DNA from: Clusia tigrina
Taxonomy: Eukaryota; Arthropoda; Insecta; Diptera; Clusiidae
Reading direction: 5' to 3'
NCBI GenBank assembly: GCA_920105625.2
Contig: OV050030.1
Coordinates: 79,325,400-79,389,399 of the forward strand
Length of the DNA stretch: 64,000 bases
The notes beneath the pieces are model-generated. The model was given only the letters and a program-made list of their open reading frames with translations, did no database searches and was not told the DNA's origin. Positions 1 through 11,505 of this stretch are shown here, piece after piece. Numbering within the stretch: position 1 is the first letter of the stretch; every line of letters starts with the position of its first letter. The translations under genes and the position numbers were made by a program.

Positions 1-85
1 ACAGATCGCAATTTCTAAAAAAAAAGTATTTGTGTTTGTGCTGCCATCTAGCGCTAGATAGCTTCAATATCAATCCGCCCTCGTA
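1..85 (-). mobile_element. mariner terminal region (element continues off the left edge)
   Basis: This is the reverse complement of the first ~87 bp of the mariner at 43,235, with only scattered differences. It ends in the terminal CGAGGG...GATATTGAAGC inverted repeat and abuts a TA at 84-85, the usual mariner target dinucleotide. Both copies carry the 10-bp palindrome CTAGCGCTAG about 28 bp inside the end. The body of the element would lie left of the window, so its transposase cannot be judged. It sits inside the integrase region of the gypsy element that follows. Confidence 0.8.
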
Positions 86-139
86 TGTCGATATGTAGTA
101 TGTCGAGTGGTTTGGAAGCGGTGTCAGGTTTATTGAATT

Positions 140-340
140 TTAGTTTTGGGGCTGTCTATCGTATTTGAGGTTTTGGCATTTTTCACAATTATTCAAGGTT
201 TGCGTAATTCTATTTTTCATAAATGGAAAGTAATGTTTTCTTTTTAAATGCAAAAGAGTTTCATAAATTCCTCTATGGTTGTTGTTTGTATGGTACTCTC
301 GGATACACTTTTCTTGTTCATCATCTTGCTTTATGTCCAT
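140..340 (-). pseudogene. Gypsy integrase zinc-binding (H2C2) domain fragment
   Basis: The 66-residue frame carries the retroviral integrase HHCC finger: a His pair around HTNNNHRG and a Cys pair in CEKCQNLK. The sequence then frameshifts and reaches an integrase-core-like HIDI motif just before the mariner end at 85. The family's function is to bind the element's cDNA and insert it in the genome. Only the N-terminal domain is left, so no integration activity is expected. Confidence 0.8.
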
Positions 341-673
341 AAGTTTTTCTGAAAAGTTTATTGTATAAGAAGTGTTTTGAGTAGGTACTTTAAACTATGC
401 GGAAAATTTTATTATTAGTGTAAATGCCAAATACCCTATTGGGTGGACGGCTTTGAAAATATCGGTTACGGTTTGTTCGTCAAAGTGGGGTCGACTTATT
501 ATTCGTCTTTGTTTGTTTTTGAATACTGTTCCTAAAGTCATTGACGCACCAATTAAGCTCTCTTCGAGTACTATTTGTATATTACATTCATTTAATGGTT
601 TTTCCGATACGAATATTCCGTCGTTGAGATTTTCGTCTGAGGAGTGTACGGTGGTGCCTTGAGTTTCCTGATT

Positions 674-1640
674 TTAAGTTACGTCGTTAATGTATGCTTC
701 GATTCGTTTGTTGCTAATAGTGGCGTCTATATTTATTTTGCTTATTGCATCTGCATTAGTGTTTATTTTGCCTTTTTTGTAAATTATCTCATAATCGTAT
801 TTTTCTAGCCTAAGTCTCCATCGTATGAGTTTTGAGTAGGATTCTTTTAGGTTCATTAGGCTAGTGAGAGGTCTAGGGTCTGTGACGATTTTGAATTTGC
901 AACCGAAAAGGTATGGTCTGAAGTAGGTGGTTGCCCAAACAATAGCTAACTATTCCTTTTCTATGGTACTGTAGTTAGTTTCGTGATTATTACGAGTACG
1001 ACTGGCGTAACATATCGGTTTGTCACTACCAATTGTTCCTTGTGACAATACAGCCCCTAGTGCTACGTTGCTAGCATCTGTTGTTAGAATAAAAGGTGTG
1101 GAAAAATCTGGGTATTGTAGAATAGGGTCGTTTATTAAGAGATCTTTACATGTCTCAAATGTTTTTATGTATACGGTCGTTAGTTCTACAGTTTTATCTT
1201 TCTTCAGGCAGGTTGTGAGTGGCTTCACTATTTTTGCAAAATCTTTTATGAACTTTCTATAGTATCCTAATAGACTTAGGAAGGCTTTGATGTCTCTTTG
1301 TGTCTTGGGGATTGAAAAATTGTTAATGGCATGCATTGTGTCGGGGTTGGGTTTTATACCAGTATTTCAGACTATGTGTCCCAAAAAAGTAATCTACTTT
1401 ACCTATTGAAAATTTGGTTTAGGTTCTGGATATGTTCTTCGAGAGAGGTCGAATAGATAATAATGTCGTCCAAGTATACCATGCATGTTTTTTCCCACTA
1501 GATTTTTAAGGACATTATCCATAACTCTTTTGAATGTTGATGTATCCAGTGCGAGTATCCATGGGTTCGTATTTCCGTTTTTGACTGAAGTTACTGAAGC
1601 CAGAACTGGTATCCATTAGTTCGTGTTTGGATTGGTAATT
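674..1640 (-). pseudogene. Gypsy RT and RNase H remnant
   Basis: RT motifs are recognisable from about 1,640 downward. The catalytic box reads VYLDD (YLDD at 1465-1476 on the minus strand), so both Asp are present. From 1336 to 950 a frame encodes the RT thumb (SLLGYYRKFIKDFAKI) and the start of RNase H (TTDASNVALGAVLSQG). From 856 to 674 comes the RNase H C-terminus (RLRLEKYDYEIIYKKGK). At least one frameshift separates the RT catalytic region from the thumb, and stops break the frame around 860-950. The role would be reverse transcription of the element RNA. Confidence 0.85.
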
Positions 1641-1655
1641 GCTATTGAAAGGGTT

Positions 1656-2444
1656 TCAATTGAAGGGTCTTTGGTTTTTCATATTATTATTCTGACTTTG
1701 GAAATTCGGGTTAAATTGGGGATATCTTGTTCTAGTATAATTTTCGCTGCACTTAATTATATTATGTCTTGGGTACGGTGAATGTTGTGGACTAAAATAG
1801 GATCTGCGTGGCTCGGTTTTTTGATAGAAAATATTTTGCTCCTTTATACAAAATGCCAGTGCCGTTGCTGGTGTATCTGGTCTCATTGCCCTTATACGTT
1901 ACCCTAAAGGTTCTCTTAATCCCGTTAGAAATGCATTCAAACACATACTGGTCTCTTTTCGCATTGATCACACTGCTATCAGTTTTGTGTATAAAAATAT
2001 TGTTGCTAAAAGTCGATCGAATTTCTATTACTTCAACCTATTCTGATTGAAGTTATGTAAATCGCGTATAAGTGAGTTTTCCGTAGTTTTGTCTGCATAG
2101 TTAAGTATCAGGTTTTTCTTTATTTCATCCCAAATTAAGGGTGTGCCGAACATGTTGAGGGCTTCATTCGCTTGACCTTCTACTTTATTCCTAGTTGCCC
2201 TTAAAATAACATTGCCATAAAGAGTGTTGTCTGTTCTCTGGATGTATAAAATAATCTCTTCTACATTATTTATGAACTCATAGAGAGTTCTAGGGTTGCC
2301 ATCGAGTTTTTGCAAATCTTTGATTGCATCGGGAATTCTGAGTGAATTGAAAATATCTACTGGAAGCATATCATTTTTGGCTGCGTTAGCCGAAGTGCCT
2401 GGGTGTGGATTAGTTGTCATTATAGTTGTTTGGTCGAGTGCCAT
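1656..2444 (-). pseudogene. Gypsy gag remnant
   Basis: The frame 2444-2028 starts MALDQTTIM and looks like the N-terminal and middle part of a 17.6/297-type Gag (IPDAIKDLQKLDGNPRTLYEF). A second frame at 1886-1656 is Asn/Gln/Pro-rich, like the C-terminal, finger-less tail of such Gags. The two are in different frames, so a frameshift lies near 1.9-2.0 kb. Assignment to Gag rests on sequence character and on position upstream of RT. Confidence 0.65.
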
Positions 2445-2450
2445 TATGTA

Positions 2451-3135
2451 TTCCCAACCATCTTAAATAATTTTTTTTGGTAGGGAGTGTAGAGTCTTCT
2501 GGAATTGAAGTTAGGATTCTGGATTGAAATAAATTTGGGTATACCCAGAATTTTAAATGTTTGTTTTTATAGACAATTATGAATTATGGACCTCTTATTC
2601 CTGGTAATTTGAATTAATATATTGTGAGTAATAATGAATTTATATAATTCCTTTTTGTACCAGTATACGAGAATATACATTCCTTTAACAGATTTGCTTT
2701 TTGTTATTTTTGTTTGTTTTGTATATAAATATGTGTGAATACTTAATTTTTTTCAGCCTTATAAGCTCTATAGTGAATTGTCTTCTTGCTATGTCGCTGT
2801 ACCAATATTCTGTCGGTACTCCTGTTTAAAGGATGAGCTTAACTTAAGTACAATTTTTTATAAATTCATTTAGTTTTACCCCACTTGCTACATATATTTT
2901 GTTTAACGTGCTTATGAATCGGGGCGTTCTAACGCGATCACCAATTAAGTACGTTTTTCATAAATATGCTTTTAATATTATTTATATACTCTTTTAGTTG
3001 GTATGGACCAAGGGGACTCACGAACTTGAGTTGTATTATAGGGGACTAGGGTGTTCTCGCACGGTCACTAGTCGAAGTAATGTTATTATTTCTTTTAATT
3101 TATAAATGTACTTTCCCGCTACCGGCTAGTTATAT
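2451..3135. other. AT-rich non-coding stretch, possibly gypsy leader/LTR
   Basis: There is no credible coding frame. Two degenerate direct repeats about 128 bp apart share a G-rich box followed by GTTCT...CGC/CGG and a TCAC block (about 2920-2948 and 3047-3078). Lying directly upstream (minus sense) of gag, this could be the 5' leader and LTR, but no clean TG...CA ends or primer-binding site are visible. Confidence 0.35.
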
Positions 3136-3141
3136 CGCTGT

Positions 3142-6100
3142 AGACTGATTCATCATCATCATAATTGGCGTACAACCATTTCTGGTCATTGCCGCGTTAT
3201 CAGCCTTCGCCAGTCGTCTCTGCTTCGCGCACGCTGGCGCCAATTGGAAGCACCAAGTGCAGCCAGGTCCTCCTGAACCTGGTCCTTCCAACGTAGTGGT
3301 GGTCTCCCCCTCCTGCGTCCGCCACCCGGCGGCATCGATTCAAATAATTTTTTCGCCGGAGCACTTTCATCCATTCGCACAACATGTCCCAGCCAGCACA
3401 GCCGCTGTGTTTTAATGCGCTGAACTATATCAATGTCGGCGTACAGCTCATACAGCTCGTTGTTCCATCTGATTCGATACTCTCCGCAGACGCATATAGG
3501 ACCATAGATCCTTCGAAGAATTTTTCTCTCGAACGCCCCCAAAGCTCGCTCATCGTTGTTTGTCATCGTCCAGGTTTCGGCACCATAAAGCAGGACGGGA
3601 AGGATGAGGGCTTTGTAGAGCGTAATTTTTGTTCGTCGAGAGAGGGCTCTGCTTCTCAATTACCTACTGAGCCCAAAGTAACACCTGTTGGCAAGAGTGA
3701 TTCTTCGCTTGATCTCCTTGCTGACATCATTCGTGTTGTTGATGCTGGTTCCCAGATAAACGAAATCCTTCACAACTTCAAAGTTGTAGTCGCCAACAGT
3801 GACGTGGTGTCCAAGACGCTGAGACTCTTTGTGTGTTGACACCAAGTACTTCGTTTTGTCCTCGTTCACCGCTAAACCCACTCGCCTCGCTTCTCTCTCC
3901 AAGCCGGAAAATGCAGCACTCACGGCGCGGCTGTTATGGCCAATGATGTCAATATCATCAGCATACGCCAGTAACATGACACTCTTGTGGAAGATAGTGC
4001 CTGTGCGATTTAGACATGCTGCAGGTACGATTTTTTCCAACATTAGTTTGAAGAAAACACACGATAAGGAGTCACCTTGTCTGAATCCTCGCTCAGTAAC
4101 AAACGGCTCGGACAAGTCATTACCGATTTTAACTGAGCCAGTGGTGGTGCTTAGCGTCATTTTGCACAGCCGAATTAGCTTAGCAGGGACGCCAAATTCA
4201 GACATAGCGGCGTATAGTTGACTCCTTACGGTGCTGTCGAATGCGGCTTTGAAATCGACGAAAAGGTGGTGTATGTCAATCTGCTTCTCTAGGGTTTTCT
4301 CCAGGATTTGGCGTAGTGTGAACATTTGGTCAATGGTGCCTTTACCAGGTCTGAAGCCACACTGATAAGACCCAATCAGTTCATTGGCGATGGGCTTCAG
4401 CCTTTCACAGAGTACGCTCGACAGGACCTTATATGCGATGTTCAGAAGGCTGATCCCGCGGTAGTTGGCACAGATTGCCGGATCACCCTTCTTGTGGATT
4501 GGGCAGAGCACACTTAAGTTCTAGTTGCTAGGCATGCATTCCTCTGACCATATTTAGCAGATGAGCTGGTGCATGCGTTTCGTGAGCTCATCGCCGCCAG
4601 CCTTGAATAGCTCCGCTGGTATACCATCAGCTCCGGCGGCTTTATTGTTTTTGAGCCGCCTAATAACCAGCAAGACCTCGTCATAGTCGGGGGGCGCTAC
4701 TTCATGTTCGCCGTCAGCAACTGTGGGGTCGGGTTCATCTTCATTGCTATCATTAGCGCTGTCGCCATTCAGCAGCTTCGAGAAGTGTTCCCTCCATAAC
4801 GTGAGTACGCTCTGGACATCCGTCACTAAATTCCCGTTTTCGTCTTTGCAGGAATTGGAATTGGCTCCGGTCTTAAAACCTTCCGTTTGGCGCCTCACAT
4901 GTTCGTAGAATTTTCGAGCCATATTCCTTCTGCCAAACATCTCGATTTCCTCGCATTCTCTCTTCTCAGCTTCTCGTTTCTTGCGCCTAAAAAGACGCTT
5001 CTCTTCCCTTCTCTTCTCTCGATATCGCTCCTTAGCAGCTCGCGTTGCAGCCGATCGCAGGATGAGTTGGTATGCTGCGTCTTTCTCTGCAGCTGCGTTG
5101 CGACACTCTTCGTCATACCAGCTGTTTTTCTTCGGGCGGTGATAGCCAATCACCTCTTCAGCGGCCGTGCGCATGTAGTGGGATATAAGCGACCACTGCG
5201 CGCAAATATCGAGATCAGGGGGAGAATCCATCAGCATATTCGAGAGCCGAGAAGCAAATGCGGTAGCTGTCTGTAGCGATTGTAGCTTTCCGACGTCAAT
5301 CTTCCTCTGCGAGTTAGAGCGAACGTTTTTTGCCGCACTGAGGCGAGTGCGAACCTTAGCTACAACAAGGTAGGGGTCCGAGTCAATGTTGGCACCTCGA
5401 ATTGTACGTACGTCTAGCACGCTGGATGCATGCCTGCCGTCGATCACAACTTGATCAATTTGGTTCCTGGTTTTATGATCAGGGGACAGCCAGGTGGCTT
5501 TATGAATATCGGGATGCTGGAATCTAGTACTACTAACTACCATGTTCCGCGCTGCGGTGAAGTCGATCAGCCTCAAACCGTTTTCTGATGACTGCTCGTG
5601 GAGGCTGAACTTACCGACGGTTGGTTCAAAAATGCCCTCTTTGCCCACCTTGGCGTTGAAGTCACCTAGCACAATTTTTACATCGTGGCGGGGGCATCGA
5701 TCGAAGGTTTTTTCTAGTTGATCGTAGAAGGCATCCTTGGTGTTTTCGTCTTTCTCATCCGTCGGAGCATGTGCGCAGATTAGGCTGATCTTAAAGTATT
5801 TTGCCTTAATGCGGAGTGTGGCAAGCCTGTCGTCTACTGGGGTAAATCCCAGGACTTCATCTCGCAGTCGTTTGCTTATCACAAAACCTACACCGAGTCT
5901 GCGCTTCGTCGCATGGCAGCTGTAGTAGATGTCACATGTAGCTTTTTTTGAGCGTCCATGTCCCGTCCATCGCATTTCCTGGAGTGCGGTGACGTCAGCT
6001 TTATATTTTTCAAGGACGTCAACCAGCTGGATAGAGGCACCTTACCTATTAAGGGTCCGGACATTCCAGGTGCATATCCTTAAATCGTGTTCCTTATAAC

Positions 6101-6560
6101 GTTTGCGGGGGTTGTCGTCAACAGTTGTGGGGTATTTCATCCGAGGCTTCAATCACTGGATTATTTGTTTTTTATGTTGCGGGTTCCAAGCCCAGCGTAC
6201 AACCCTAAGCTAGGGATTTTTGTTTGGTAGTGGTAACCCACTTCGGGGGTATGGGCGCTGCCGTTGGTACCTATAGTACTCCTCCGCCACCGTTCCTACA
6301 TGCGAGACCCCACCTGGCCTCGCACACTTTGATGAATCCTTAAACCGAATATGTCAGAGTGGCCTCACCAAAGCTCCCTCTCTCGTTGGCCCTGACCAAG
6401 GATCCCACATGGGTTGGTTACCACATCTTCACCTAGGTTGCTCAGGTTACCAGGGTGCACCACGTGGAGGTGAGAGTAGGAAGATTTAAGAGACATGAGC
6501 CGTTAGTAGCAGGAAACCCTAACGTGAACCTGCCCCCCTTGGCAACCTCTTTATTAAAAC
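3142..6560 (-). mobile_element. Non-LTR retrotransposon (RTE-like LINE), nearly full length
   Basis: A single long frame (3186-6140) encodes an apurinic-type endonuclease followed by a reverse transcriptase. On the minus strand the element ends in a short (ATG)n tail at about 3149-3163, a microsatellite tail typical of RTE-type LINEs rather than poly(A). A GC-richer leader of about 400 bp lies at 6,141-6,560. One-ORF architecture, size (about 3.4 kb) and tail fit the RTE group; the exact clade needs a phylogeny. No convincing target-site duplication is visible. Confidence 0.8.
3186..6140 (-). pseudogene. LINE endonuclease-reverse transcriptase ORF with four in-frame stops
   Basis: Start chosen at the ATG at 6138-6140, because the endonuclease motif CTWNVRT follows within about 25 residues. 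The frame then runs 984 codons to a stop at 3186-3188 without any frameshift. It contains an EEP endonuclease (LQEMRW, LGDFNAKVG, NQIDQVV), a linker rich in Arg/Glu, and an RT with NYRGISLL, FVDFKAAFDS and AYADD near residue 725. It finishes with the conserved tail LYGAETWTM and WLGHVVRMDE. Internal stops lie at 6042-6044, 4554-4556, 4521-4523 and 3660-3662. The catalytic YADD is intact. The copy looks recently inactivated compared with its neighbours. Confidence 0.85.
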
Positions 6561-6887
6561 CACTATGCAGATATTCTGTCTGCATTCTTAGTAAAGATGG
6601 GCTCAATTAAGATGCAATTGGTACTCGAAACAAGTTTTAGGCACAGTTAAAGATTTGAAGTATGTTTTGATTGTATAAATCTGTATTAATTTTTCTTGTA
6701 AGAAGGAGTATATATTTCACGGAATTTCTATTTTCCAAGACTGTTCACTTTGTTTAAAACTTTTAAATATATATTTAGTCAAGAATTTTAACTTTATAGA
6801 ATTTATTTCTCTGAAACACATAATATAAGAACTATCCAATACTTACTTACCTTGGCCCCAGGAGTAGTATTGGTTTTTCAGCAGTTC
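6560..6887. other. AT-rich sequence, no gene seen
   Basis: There are no frames of interest, RNA-like folds or recognisable repeats between the LINE leader and the minisatellite. It could be the flank in which the LINE landed. Confidence 0.4.
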
Positions 6888-7052
6888 TCAAGATTTGATG
6901 TCAGGATCTGACGTCAGGTTCTGATGTCAGGATCGGATGTCTGGTTTTGATTTCAGGATCTGTGTCGGATTTTGATTTCAGGATCTGATGACACGATGTG
7001 ATGTTAGGATCTGTTGTCGGTTTTTGATCTCAGGATCTGATGACAGGATATA
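6888..7052. repeat. 13-bp minisatellite, about 13 units
   Basis: Consecutive units match the consensus TCAGGATCTGATG, for example 6901-6913, 6914-6926, 6978-6990 and 7030-7042. One unit (6953-6964) is 12 bp long. Units 7-9 and 11-13 resemble each other as trios, giving a 52-bp higher-order period. All units are direct and there are no unique spacers, so this is not a CRISPR array. Confidence 0.9.
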
Positions 7053-7890
7053 TTTCCAATGAGTGAGCTGTGGAAGCGATTGATTTTCAACTGTGCTGAA
7101 ACTCTAGGATTCAAGGATACTTTGAACCACAGTTGACTGAGACTGCGCCAGTTAAGATGTTAAATAAAACAACCTTTCCACTTCACAATCAATTTTATAA
7201 TGAACAAATTATTTTAAAGTACAAAATATGCTTATTCTAAAGAAATTAAATTCATGAATTTACATTGAATTTTAGTTGGATGATTATTGTGAATTTAAAT
7301 TCGAGATTTTACAAAGAATTTGATGCTGGATTATTTTATAGTGAATTAGAATCTGATGTTTTTAATGGGAATATGAATTGGATGATTTTACAAAGAATTT
7401 AATGCTGATGTGGCTGCTGCTGTTAGTATTGATATTTTTGTTGTTGGTGCGAGTGCAACTCGCGCATAACACTAACAAATTTTAAAACTTAGGAGCATTT
7501 GAATTTCTTAATACTATTATAGGATCGCAAAGTTTTAACAACATTCCAAACTATTTAAAAATTCGACAGGATAAATAATCGTTTCATCGCGCTTAACTAC
7601 CGAATCTATGGAAGAATACGTCATCTCGTCATTTCAAATTGTATGGTTTATCACAGCTACTTGCTCATTTTTCGGTTATCAAATAGTTAGTTCACACAGC
7701 CATGTGTCCTCTTTAGTGTTCATGTCATTAATTTCCTCGTATATGCCTGAAATAAGGTCTTAAATATTTTGAACTATTTGGCACAAAGAAGAAGTAAGTG
7801 TACATTGTTATTATCTGTTGTAAGTTTTCCTTCCCCATTTTCCGAAAGTAAATTGGGGTAATGTGCACTTGCGGAATTTCCCTGTCGAGC
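7053..7890. other. AT-rich DNA with a short direct repeat and a hairpin
   Basis: GATTTTACAAAGAATTTGAT at about 7305 recurs with one change at about 7382, 77 bp later. GCGAGT-GCA-ACTCGC at 7449-7463 is a perfect 6-bp stem with a 3-base loop. No coding potential is seen. Confidence 0.5.
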
Positions 7891-9330
7891 ACTCAAATTA
7901 ATTATACCCTTTACCTTTAAAAAACGTAAATAGGGTATACTAATTTTGTGCTTTTGAGAGGGTTTTGCAATTTCAAGAAGGAGGTGTGGTAGGTATGGGC
8001 ATATATATACAGAAATGATGAGAATCCCTTTCTAAGCAATTTTTATTTTCTCCGTCCGTCTGTCCGTCTGTGGCCACTTTTTTTCTACACCGTTAGAGCT
8101 ATCTTAATAAAATTTTGCAAAAATGTAGCCTGGACAAAGATACAGAACCAGATTGCTATATGGACCGAATTGGACAAGACCACGCCTACCTCCCATAAGG
8201 AACTTTTTTCACCTTTTTTGAAATGACTATAACTTCGGTCCAATTGATGGAATCGTGACATTATTTGGCAGTTATGGAGATTTGGATCTTACTAAACACT
8301 GTGCAAGAAGTGGTCGGTATATATTAACTGCCACGCCCACTATTAACAAATATTAATAACTTAAGATCTGGTAGAGATTTACGGACGAAATTTTATGGGA
8401 AGGAACATGTGGACATTATAAAGCTATCTGCAACAAATGGGGCTGATTAAAGAAAAGTCACGCCCACTTTTGATATAAGGAAGTTTCGGGTCTAAAATTA
8501 AAATTAGCCTACCTATATACCTACCCAGAAATATTCAGTCCATAATAGTGTGTGTGCAGAATATGGAGATCGTAATAAAACTGACACGTCCACAATTAGC
8601 CAAAAATCATTACTAGGTTCCTATTAAAGATTTATCAACGAAATTTCACAGGAATTTTGCGGGTACTAACATTAAACACCACACAAAAAATGGGTGTGTT
8701 ATTTTTTTAGCCACGCCCACTATTGACATATTATTATAACTTACTACCTATACAATATGGAACCTACATAGCCATATGGAAGAATGGGGGTCTATGATGA
8801 GAAGGATACGCCTCCCTCCTATATAATGAGGTGTACACATTGGATCTGTACTAGCATGCATTCCAATTATGGGCAGATTATTACTACTGCCACGCCCACA
8901 ATCAACCAAAAATCATTACTAGGTTTCTATTGAATATTTATCAACAAAATTTCACAGGAATGGTGCGGGTACTAACATTAAACACCACTCGAAAAATGGC
9001 GGTGTTATTTCAGGCCACGCCCACTATTGACATATTATTATAACTTATGACCCATACAATATTTTTGGGCGAAATTTTATATTAGTACTTATATGGACCC
9101 TAAAAATCCACATAGAAGATTCGGGGTCGATCAGAGAAAGTATTCGCCTCTCTCATATATAATGAACTTTGGGGACCCCATTTAAAATCAATTAACCTAT
9201 CTATGCTTCAAGTGATGAAATATGAATACAAATTGGTAGCTGTATAAATTGGATCTGTACTAGCATGCATTCCAAATATGGGCGGATTATTACTACTGCC
9301 GCGCCCACAATTAACCAGTACTCATTTTTG
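7890..9330. repeat. Dispersed-type non-coding repeat with internal tandem units and CCACGCCCAC boxes
   Basis: The block opens with TATACCCTTTACC and GGGTATAC, then a short CCGTCCGTCTG microsatellite at about 8051-8073. It then carries divergent repeats. A ~150-bp unit at about 8587-8760 recurs at about 8887-9060, a 300-bp period. The phrase TTGGATCTGTACTAGCATGC recurs at about 8840 and 9248. The box (C)CACGCCCAC or a near variant appears near 8331, 8460, 8710, 8890, 9013 and 9300. There is no coding frame. Dipteran genomes carry similar non-coding repeats, but I cannot name the family. Confidence 0.7.
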
Positions 9331-10334
9331 GGGCCTTATGCAAGGCTCATCAACGAATCTTCATATGAAGCTTCAGAGTGATAGTATAAAACACAAACCA
9401 AAAATAAGAAAATTAGAGATGCACTTTATGAGCTACGCCCTGTATAAAAAGTTTCTTAAAACTTTGTACCTATATCAAATTTAAAAAAAAAAGTTTATTG
9501 ACTTTATAAAAGTCATACAAAAGAAATGGGGTGGTCCAGATAAAATACGGTTTTTCTGTTTTTTTTTTTAAATATTTTTTTAAGCAAGCGTAAATTATTC
9601 TTATGTATAATCTTCTGATGGCATTCAACTTATAGTGAAGTTGGTAGTGTTTACAAAATGGCGGATTATAACAAGAAATCATTAGCAAAACATTCAGTTT
9701 TTAAAAATTTTTTTAACCAAGCGTCCTGTATTCTTATGAATAATCTTCTGATGGCATTCAAAGGCTATTATTATATATGGTATAACTGAGCTAGCAGATT
9801 CAGTTCAGTATTTATATAGCAAGAAATTACATGAAGTTAAATTCACTTTGGAAAACATTGTATATAAATATAGAGATATCCATTTAATAGTACTTTATAG
9901 AAATAAATCTTTTCCGTCAGGATTACTAAAAAGAGAACTACAAAATATTTGAAGTAAAGATTGTCATGTCAATAAGAGAATTGTTCTATTCGGATATTTT
10001 AATATATGTCGTGGCAGTGACTGTGACCAAGTAGAAGAAGGAAGTTCATAAGATGTGGTATTTAAAAGTTAATATAATACATAAGGCAGAGAAACTTATA
10101 CTAGATTTTGTATTAGCTCAGGAAACTTAGAATGCCGCCTGGGCTTAGTTACAAGAGAGGTGCAATAAGAAAATTAAGTTAGTCTCTACATTAATTTAGC
10201 GAATATTTTATCAGCCTTCTACCGACTCGAAGACATTTTCAATTAAAAATCTGCAGCACACTGTCCGCGAGTGTATTTTTGAGCTAAATAAACTAAACTT
10301 AGACAAGAAATCATGGGATACTCTATTATTACAT
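9331..10334. other. AT-rich DNA with one duplicated 60-bp segment
   Basis: A segment of about 60 bp ending in AATCTTCTGATGGCATTCAA occurs at about 9575-9632 and again at about 9705-9762. The rest is low-complexity AT-rich DNA with only short frames that look accidental. Confidence 0.5.
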
Positions 10335-10904
10335 GTGCTGATCAATAAATTGGAGAATAACCATAGAGGTATAACCGAAAACTTCTCTGAAATAAAAAAA
10401 TTCTACTATTATCCGAACTTACAAAAAGATATCCATAATTATATAAATAATTGTAATATTTGTAACCGTGCTAAATATGATCGTAATCCTATTAAATACA
10501 ACTTAATTATCACCGATACATCAACAAAACATAACGAAATGATTCATGTCGATATTTGGTACCCCCAAAGAAACATTATGTATCTTAGCTCCATTGACAA
10601 ATTATCCAAATACGCTACTGTGCATTATTTAAAAGATCGGTCTTGGATATCATTGTTAAGAGCATTAAAAGATAGAATACAGCACCTAGGAAAGCCAAAT
10701 CTAATAATCACAGATAATGAATTTGACATACTAACAACAAAACAATTTTTATCAGATAACGATATACAAGAACACTTTACAACACCATATAAGCAAATTG
10801 GTAACTCAGACGTTGAAATACTACTTTTAACATTAAACGAACATATAAGACTTTTCAATGCCTATCCAAAGTATGAGGACACAATTAATACCAAAGTATT
10901 ATAA
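10335..10904 (+). pseudogene. Gypsy integrase (copy A of a duplicated element)
   Basis: The 189-residue frame holds the HHCC finger (NNHRG, then CNICNRAKYDR) and a DDE core. The core Asp are in IHVDIW and IITDNEFD, and the Glu in GNSDVE. The domain would insert cDNA into the genome. Homology to copy B begins at about 10,355, so the first residues come from flanking DNA. Compared with typical gypsy integrases the third catalytic residue is kept here but lost in copy B. The frame stops at 10,904, before the C-terminal domain, which continues out of frame. Confidence 0.85.
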
Positions 10905-11222
10905 TAATACAAACCACACCAGTACAAAAATCAAACCAATAGATTTGTTAAATAATACACTTAGTAACGAAGAATTATTAAAATTGTCGGATATATTAAA
11001 GGTCAAAAAAAAAAACGACAACAAAAAGAAAATAATGTCGACAAGATTAATTTTGCGAATGAGTATGAAAATATTAAAAAATTGGTAAGTCAAATCCTAA
11101 ATATAAACTAATCAAAGATTTTAGCCAAGAAGGAAACTACTTAGTGTCAAACGATAAAACACCAAAGAAAATATACAAAGATCAAGTGAAAAGAAAATAC
11201 AAATTTCAGACTAAGAGCAAAT
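10905..11222 (+). pseudogene. Gypsy integrase C-terminal tail, frameshifted
   Basis: Short broken frames match copy B at 15,554-15,866, where they read more continuously through NYLVSNDKTPKKIYKDQVKRK. This is the DNA-binding tail of Pol before the polypurine tract. No envelope gene follows before the LTR, so this family looks like an env-less or env-deleted member. Confidence 0.65.
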
Positions 11223-11307
11223 AAGACATTCAAAGAAAAATAAATAAATACAAAATAAATAAAAAATTGTAATCCCTAGTTGCTTCTACAATTATTGTTG
11301 AAACTTG

Positions 11308-11505
11308 AAGTGGGGGAGTCATATAGTCAAAGACATAGACTCTCTTTCACTCGTTCCTTCAGACTTAGGCTAAGTACTCATAAGTTTCGCTTTAAGCTTA
11401 GGTTATAAGAGTCAGTCTGTAAATGATCGTGTTAGTGAACGCATCAGCATTTAATAAAAATAAGAAACCAACAAAGAAGTTGAAGACATTATTTCATTAC
11501 AGAGA
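11308..11505 (+). mobile_element. Polypurine tract and LTR shared by gypsy copies A and B
   Basis: AAGTGGGGGAG at 11308-11318 looks like the plus-strand primer. The LTR would start at about 11,317 with AGTCATAT, resembling the AGTGACAT start of 17.6/297 LTRs. The same tract and LTR start recur at 15,918-15,927 after copy B. The right LTR edge is uncertain, about 11.5 kb. The position suggests that one LTR closes copy A and opens copy B. Confidence 0.6.

Larger units (their letters stand above)
86..2450 (-). mobile_element. Ty3/gypsy retrotransposon, 17.6/297-like, degenerate
   Basis: Read on the minus strand the order is gag (about 2444 to 1656), RT (about 1640 to 1340), RNase H (1336 to 674) and integrase zinc-binding domain (340 to 140). 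This is the normal Ty3/gypsy order. The integrase core is cut short by the mariner at 1-85, just after its first Asp-containing motif. No LTR is confidently delimited; the upstream stretch 2,450-3,130 could hold the leader and an LTR. Frames are broken between domains, so the element is dead in its present form. Confidence 0.8.

Noticed and set aside
3384..5925. Plus-strand ORFs of 60-151 codons (for example 3,384-3,839 and 4,887-5,276)
   Set aside because: All lie antisense to the RTE-like LINE frame, which has clear endonuclease and RT motifs.
6888..7052. Short regular repeats as a possible CRISPR array
   Set aside because: Units are contiguous 13-mers with no spacers, in a eukaryotic TE context.
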